In this document: positions 60,391 to 64,000 of the stretch, piece by piece
How the letters are laid out: each line of letters begins with the position of its first letter
How positions within the stretch are numbered: the first letter of the stretch is position 1
From: Palsa-1392 sp963819975
GTDB taxonomy: Bacteria; Verrucomicrobiota; Verrucomicrobiia; Chthoniobacterales; UBA10450
DNA: 64,000 bases
Direction of reading: 5' to 3'
NCBI GenBank assembly: GCA_963819975.1
Contig: CAWFYE010000009.1
Coordinates: 242,431-306,430, forward strand
Notes under the pieces: generated by a model
Seen by the model: the letters and a program-made list of their open reading frames with translations, nothing else
Told to the model about the DNA's origin: nothing
Database searches by the model: none
Program-made: the position numbers and the translations under genes

Positions 60391-63138
60391 GTGCCCGATC
60401 CTCAGGAAAAAGTGCTGGAACACGCGCGGCGCGAACTCGGGCAGGCGCCCAAGTCCGGGTCGAACCATCTCCTCGCGCTCTACCAGAAATTTCTCAAGAT
60501 CGAAAATCATCGCCTGCGCCTGCGGCACCAGGCGGGCGGCGGAGGTCGTGAGGTCTGCGCGAGTCGCGCCTCTTGATCGACGTCATCCTGCGTCATCTTT
60601 TTGCGACCGCAGCCGATGCCGCGCCGAGAAAACGGGGACCAAGGCGATTTCTGTGAGTCTCGTTGCACTGGGCGGCTACGGACGGAACGAACTTAATCCA
60701 GGCAGCGACGTCGACGTCATGTTTTTGCATCCCCATTTCGGCAAAGGCGTGCCGGAATCGCTCCAACAAACAGTCGAGCAGATTCTTTATTTTCTCTGGG
60801 ATATTGGTTTCAAAGTCGGGCACTCAACCCGGTCGGTGCGTGAGGCGATCGCGCAGGCCAACAGCGAGATGTTGACGAAAACGGCAATGCTGGAAGCGCG
60901 CCACCTGACCGGCGATGACGCGCTCTTCCAAAGATTCCGCGCGCAATTTCGCAAACGGTGCGTGCAGGGGCACGAAAAAGAATACATCCGGGCGAGGATG
61001 GAAGACCAGACGCAGCGCCACGCTAAATTTGCGAACAACGTTTATCTGCAGGAGCCGAATGTGAAGCGGGGCTGCGGCGGTCTGCGGGATTACCAAAGTC
61101 TGCTTTGGATGACCTGCTTCAAGGAAGGCTCCCTAACGACGACGCATCTGGTGGGCAAGGACTGGCTGAGCGGAAGCGATCGGCGCCGGATTGATGTCGC
61201 CTATGACTTCCTTCTCCGGGTTCGGACTCAACTGCACTACACCAACGAGCGCGCGACCGATGTCCTGCATCTCACTCAACAGTCGGAAATCGCACGCCGC
61301 CTCGGCTACGGCGGGAACACGCCCATCGCGCGGAGCGAGGCCTTCATGAAGGATTACTACGCGCACACGCGAAACATTTTTCGCATCACCGAACGCTTGA
61401 GCGAGCGCTTCGCGACCGGCACCGCCACGACCACGCGTCGGCTTTTCTTTCCCCTTCTCCCACGGCGCCGAGCACCGGAGGAACATTTCGAAGAATTTTT
61501 CAGCCGGAGCGGCCAGTTGCACGTGAGCGATCCGCAACTCTTCGCCCGCACCCCGGAGCAGCTCATGAAGCCTTCGAGCACGCGCAGGAACGCCGGCTCG
61601 AGCTGAGCCCGGAGCTAACCGATGTCCTGACGCGCCGCCTGCGCCACGTGACGCGCGAGTTTCGATCCGGGGAAGCGCCCCGCGAAATATTCGCGCGCAT
61701 CCTGAGCCGCAAAGGAGAGGTCGGGCGGATCCTGCGCATGATGCACGAGGTCGATTTTCTCGGCCGCTATCTGCCGGAGTTCGGTCCCCTTACCTGCCTT
61801 GTGCAGCACGAATATTTTCATCGTTACACGGCGGATGAACACACTCTCGTCTGTATCGAAAAACTCGACGCGCTCTGCCAGACTAACGATCCGAAACTGC
61901 AGCCCTACCGAAAACTATTCGAGTCGCTCCCCGATCCCTACGTTCTCTACCTCGCGCTCCTTTTGCATGATACGGGCAAGGGCGTTGGGCTCGGCCGCAT
62001 TCGAAGCGAGTGCGCTCTTCGCGCAAGGGGTGGCAGCCCGACTCCAGCTCTCGCCCGAGCAGCGGCGCGCGCTCGTCCGGCTGGTCGATCATCACGTCAC
62101 CCTCTCCAATACGGCGCAGCAACGGAACGTGGATGATCCGGCGACGGTGATCGAGTTCGCGAGCCTCGTAAAGTCGCAGCCGAATCTCGACGCCCTCATG
62201 TTGCTTACCCTGGCTGACGGACAGGGCACGACGGACGCGTGGTCGGATTGGAAAGAGCTTCTCGTCTGGCATCTCTACCAGGCGACAGCGCGTTATTTAC
62301 AGGACCAGGAGGGTTCATTTCCCAAATGAAGATCGAGCGCGACCGGCTGCGCGACGCGGTCGCGGCGCGACTCGTGCCGGATTTTGCAGACGAAATCGAG
62401 GCCCATTTTGATTACATGCCCGATCATTATTTCCGGGCTTTCGACGTCGAGGAAATCGCCGCGCATCTCGATCTCTTCCGCAGTTTCTGGCGCGGTCTCT
62501 ATCTCGGCACCGAGCCCGCATACATCCCCGCCTCGCGCTGGGAAGCGCAGCCTGAGCAGGGCCACAGCGTCGTCTCCATCTGCACATGGGACCGGCTTCA
62601 GTTACTGGCCAGCATTGCGGGCGCATTCGCTGTCGCGTCGGTCAATATCTTGAGCGCCGATATTTTTGTGCGCGGCGACAACCTCGTGCTCGACGTCTTC
62701 CGGGTCTGCAACAAGAAGCTTGGAGCGGTGACCGACCCGCACGAAATCGCGACCGTCGAATCGGTCCTGCGGATCGCGCTCGAAGGCGAAGGATTCGACA
62801 TGTCTCCGCTCCTTGCGAACGTCCATCGCAAAGGCACGAAGCGCACGCACGAGATCGATTTCCCGACTCAAATCACGATCGAAAACAAGAGCCATCCAGC
62901 GTCGACCCTCATCCAGGTGGAGACGCCCGACCGACTCGGCCTGCTCCACGACCTCGTGGCCTGCCTCGGCCGGAATAATGTCTACATCGCACTCGCACGC
63001 ATCAACACCGAAAAGGGGGCGGCGATCGACACCTTTTATGTGACCGATGCCGGGACGCGGGGAAAAATCAGTGACGCGAAACGGATCGACCAGTTGCAGC
63101 TGGAATTGACCGCGGCCGCCGTGCCGGAGAGTGCCTAA
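60391..63138 (+). pseudogene. glnD: PII uridylyltransferase / bifunctional GlnD gene, frameshifted
   Basis: About 915 residues when repaired. The nucleotidyltransferase site is VALGGYGRNELNPGSDVDVM, then VKRGCGGLRDYQSLLWMTCF. The HD domain shows LVQHEYFHRYTADEHTLVCI, LALLLHDTGKG and VDHHVTLSNTAQQRNVDD. Two ACT domains form the C-terminus (SVVSICTWDRLQLLASIAGA; TLIQVETPDRLGLLHDLVAC). Shifts lie near 60.56, 60.65, 61.58, 62.00 and 62.31 kb. GlnD modifies PII proteins in response to glutamine and so sets nitrogen assimilation. The likely start is GTG 60391. The stop TAA at 63136 is part of an exact GCCTAACGA (63133-63141). Confidence 0.9.
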
Positions 63139-63202
63139 CGACGCACTCAATCCGCGCTTGGCGACAATGGCGGATGCGTCTAGGTTCCGCATCTAATTTG
63201 CC

Positions 63203-63955
63203 ATGAACGTTCTCATTCTCGCCGCCGGTTACGCGACCCGTCTCTATCCGCTCACCCTCACGAAAGCGAAACCGCTCCTCGAAGTCGCGGGCAAGCCGAT
63301 GATCGAGTGGGTCATCGATAACCTCGCGCCGATTCCGGGAATCAAAACGGTTTACGTCGTCACAAACGACAAGTTTGCGGAGGACTTCCAGGAATGGGCG
63401 GACGGTTACGCCGAATCGCAACCGAAGGTGAAATTCAAGATCGTGAACGACGGCTCACGGAGCGATACCGATAAACTCGGCGCGATCGGAGACATTCGAT
63501 TGGTTCTGACGCGCGAGGAACTGACCAGCGAACCATTGATCGTGGTCGCAGGCGACAACCTTTTCAGTGAGCCGCTGGCCGATTTCGCGGCGGCCGCGAT
63601 GGGCTCCGCCGCCACCCTCGCGACCTACGACGTGGGCGACCTCGAGGCGATGAAAAAATATTCCGCGATCAAGACCGATGCGGAAGGCGTCATCACTCAT
63701 TTCGAGGAGAAACCGGAAAACCCGGAAACCACACTGACGGGCATCGCGCTTTACTATTTTGCGGCTGAGACGCTCGAACTCTTTACGACCTACATCGCGG
63801 CCGGGAACAATCCCGATCAACCCGGACGTTTCATCCAGTGGCTCCATACTCGCCGCCCGGTGAAGACTTACCAAATCAAAGGGACTTGGTACGACATCGG
63901 GAGCAAAGAAACGCTCGAGGAAGCGAACAAGCTCTTCGCGCAGTTCGTCAAATAA
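63203..63955 (+). CDS. Sugar-1-phosphate nucleotidyltransferase
   Basis: 250 residues, intact. The N-terminal signature VLILAAGYATRLYPLTLTKA followed by KPLLEVAGKPM is the nucleotide-binding loop of NDP-sugar pyrophosphorylases. VVAGDNLFSEPLADF holds the metal-binding Asp, and HFEEKPENPETTLTGIALYY is the sugar-binding segment. It ends GTWYDIGSKETLEEANKLF. It should make an NDP-sugar (dTDP-, UDP- or GDP-type; not decided by sequence alone) for cell-surface glycans. It begins 64 bp after glnD. The short length without a C-terminal hexapeptide domain resembles RmlA-like or Mpg-like short enzymes. Confidence 0.88.
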   Translation: MNVLILAAGYATRLYPLTLTKAKPLLEVAGKPMIEWVIDNLAPIPGIKTVYVVTNDKFAEDFQEWADGYAESQPKVKFKIVNDGSRSDTDKLGAIGDIRLVLTREELTSEPLIVVAGDNLFSEPLADFAAAAMGSAATLATYDVGDLEAMKKYSAIKTDAEGVITHFEEKPENPETTLTGIALYYFAAETLELFTTYIAAGNNPDQPGRFIQWLHTRRPVKTYQIKGTWYDIGSKETLEEANKLFAQFVK

Positions 63956-64000
63956 TTTTCCCTTCAGGGAAGGAGCTTCACTCCAACCGGCCCTCATCGA

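Larger units (their letters stand above)
2354..63141. repeat. Dispersed 9-mer GCCTAACGA / TCGTTAGGC (27 exact copies)
   Basis: Start positions of exact copies found by reading both strands. As GCCTAACGA on the plus strand: 2666, 4406, 4530, 7859, 8337, 18557, 20316, 23268, 26847, 26944, 27256, 36887, 38155, 45664, 55829, 56766, 63133. As TCGTTAGGC: 2354, 16233, 22256, 23138, 24733, 25345, 38936, 48506, 57501, 58503. Further sites keep the core CCTAACG or its complement: 1833, 2024, 2908, 11733, 16989, 17678, 17933, 18098, 26010, 34214, 36275, 40518, 41238, 54575, 59720, 61131. No copies lie in 8346-16232 apart from the partial 11733. The feature span only marks first and last copy. Confidence 0.93.

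Noticed and set aside
2354..63141. The 9-mer as footprints of an inserted mobile element
   Set aside because: Copies inside genes keep the frame and encode different residues in different frames without added length, so they arose by substitution and not by insertion.

Overview
The window is a GC-rich bacterial chromosome segment, best explained as a soil-type Verrucomicrobiota genome close to Chthoniobacterales/Spartobacteria. This placement is an inference. It rests on VPDSG-CTERM-like sorting signals (50.4-51.9 kb), two secreted proteins with the STRG/GFII/RALGPSL C-terminal repeat common in that group, many secreted beta-propellers, and short intergenic repeats of a kind I associate with these genomes. 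No 16S or marker gene is present to prove it.

Layout. 0-8.9 kb: end of sdhB, a DedA-PAP2 fusion, a methanethiol oxidase operon, the pyruvate dehydrogenase operon pdhA-pdhB-pdhC, and a Fe-S module (rhodanese-like protein, NifU/IscU-like scaffold, SufT). 9.0-13.8 kb: two tandem arylsulfotransferase-like secreted proteins whose C-terminal domains are almost identical at DNA level. 13.8-16 kb: rplI-dnaB behind a canonical promoter. 16-27.2 kb: transketolase, deacetylase lipoprotein, amidase, MFS transporter, a two-gene methionine synthase, and a ClC channel. 27.2-29.9 kb: three overlapping or closely spaced prepilin-like genes. 30-32.1 kb: fatty acid desaturase, tRNA-Pro, a small secreted protein, tRNA-Glu. 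32.1-41.9 kb: secreted NHL propeller, subtilase, metal-binding protein, DUF2891 protein, and a 14-repeat kelch protein. 41.9-47.1 kb: a decayed surface-polysaccharide locus (GT9 and carbamoyltransferase remnants, a NusG/RfaH-like factor, a WecG/TagA transferase), an S23/IVP gene with a nonsense codon, a nucleotidyltransferase pair and a perfect 26-bp inverted repeat. 47.1-52.8 kb: FG-GAP propeller, AEC transporter, gene fragments, CTERM proteins, an RRM protein and infA. 53.1-64 kb: icd, an M2 peptidase, pgi, a two-component pair, glnD and a sugar nucleotidyltransferase.

The most unusual signal is a 9-mer, GCCTAACGA (reverse complement TCGTTAGGC). By hand count it occurs 27 times exactly and about 16 more times with at least the core CCTAACG. 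It lies on both strands, is read in all three frames inside core genes, and several times supplies the start or stop codon of a gene. It behaves like a DNA uptake sequence, is missing from the accessory blocks, and shares the window with a prepilin operon. This may be an undescribed uptake-signal system.

A second regional feature is that nearly every long gene from about 51.3 to 62.4 kb carries single-base frameshifts, including genes unlikely to be dispensable (icd, pgi, glnD). This most likely marks poor consensus quality there, so those genes are annotated as interrupted rather than truly dead.
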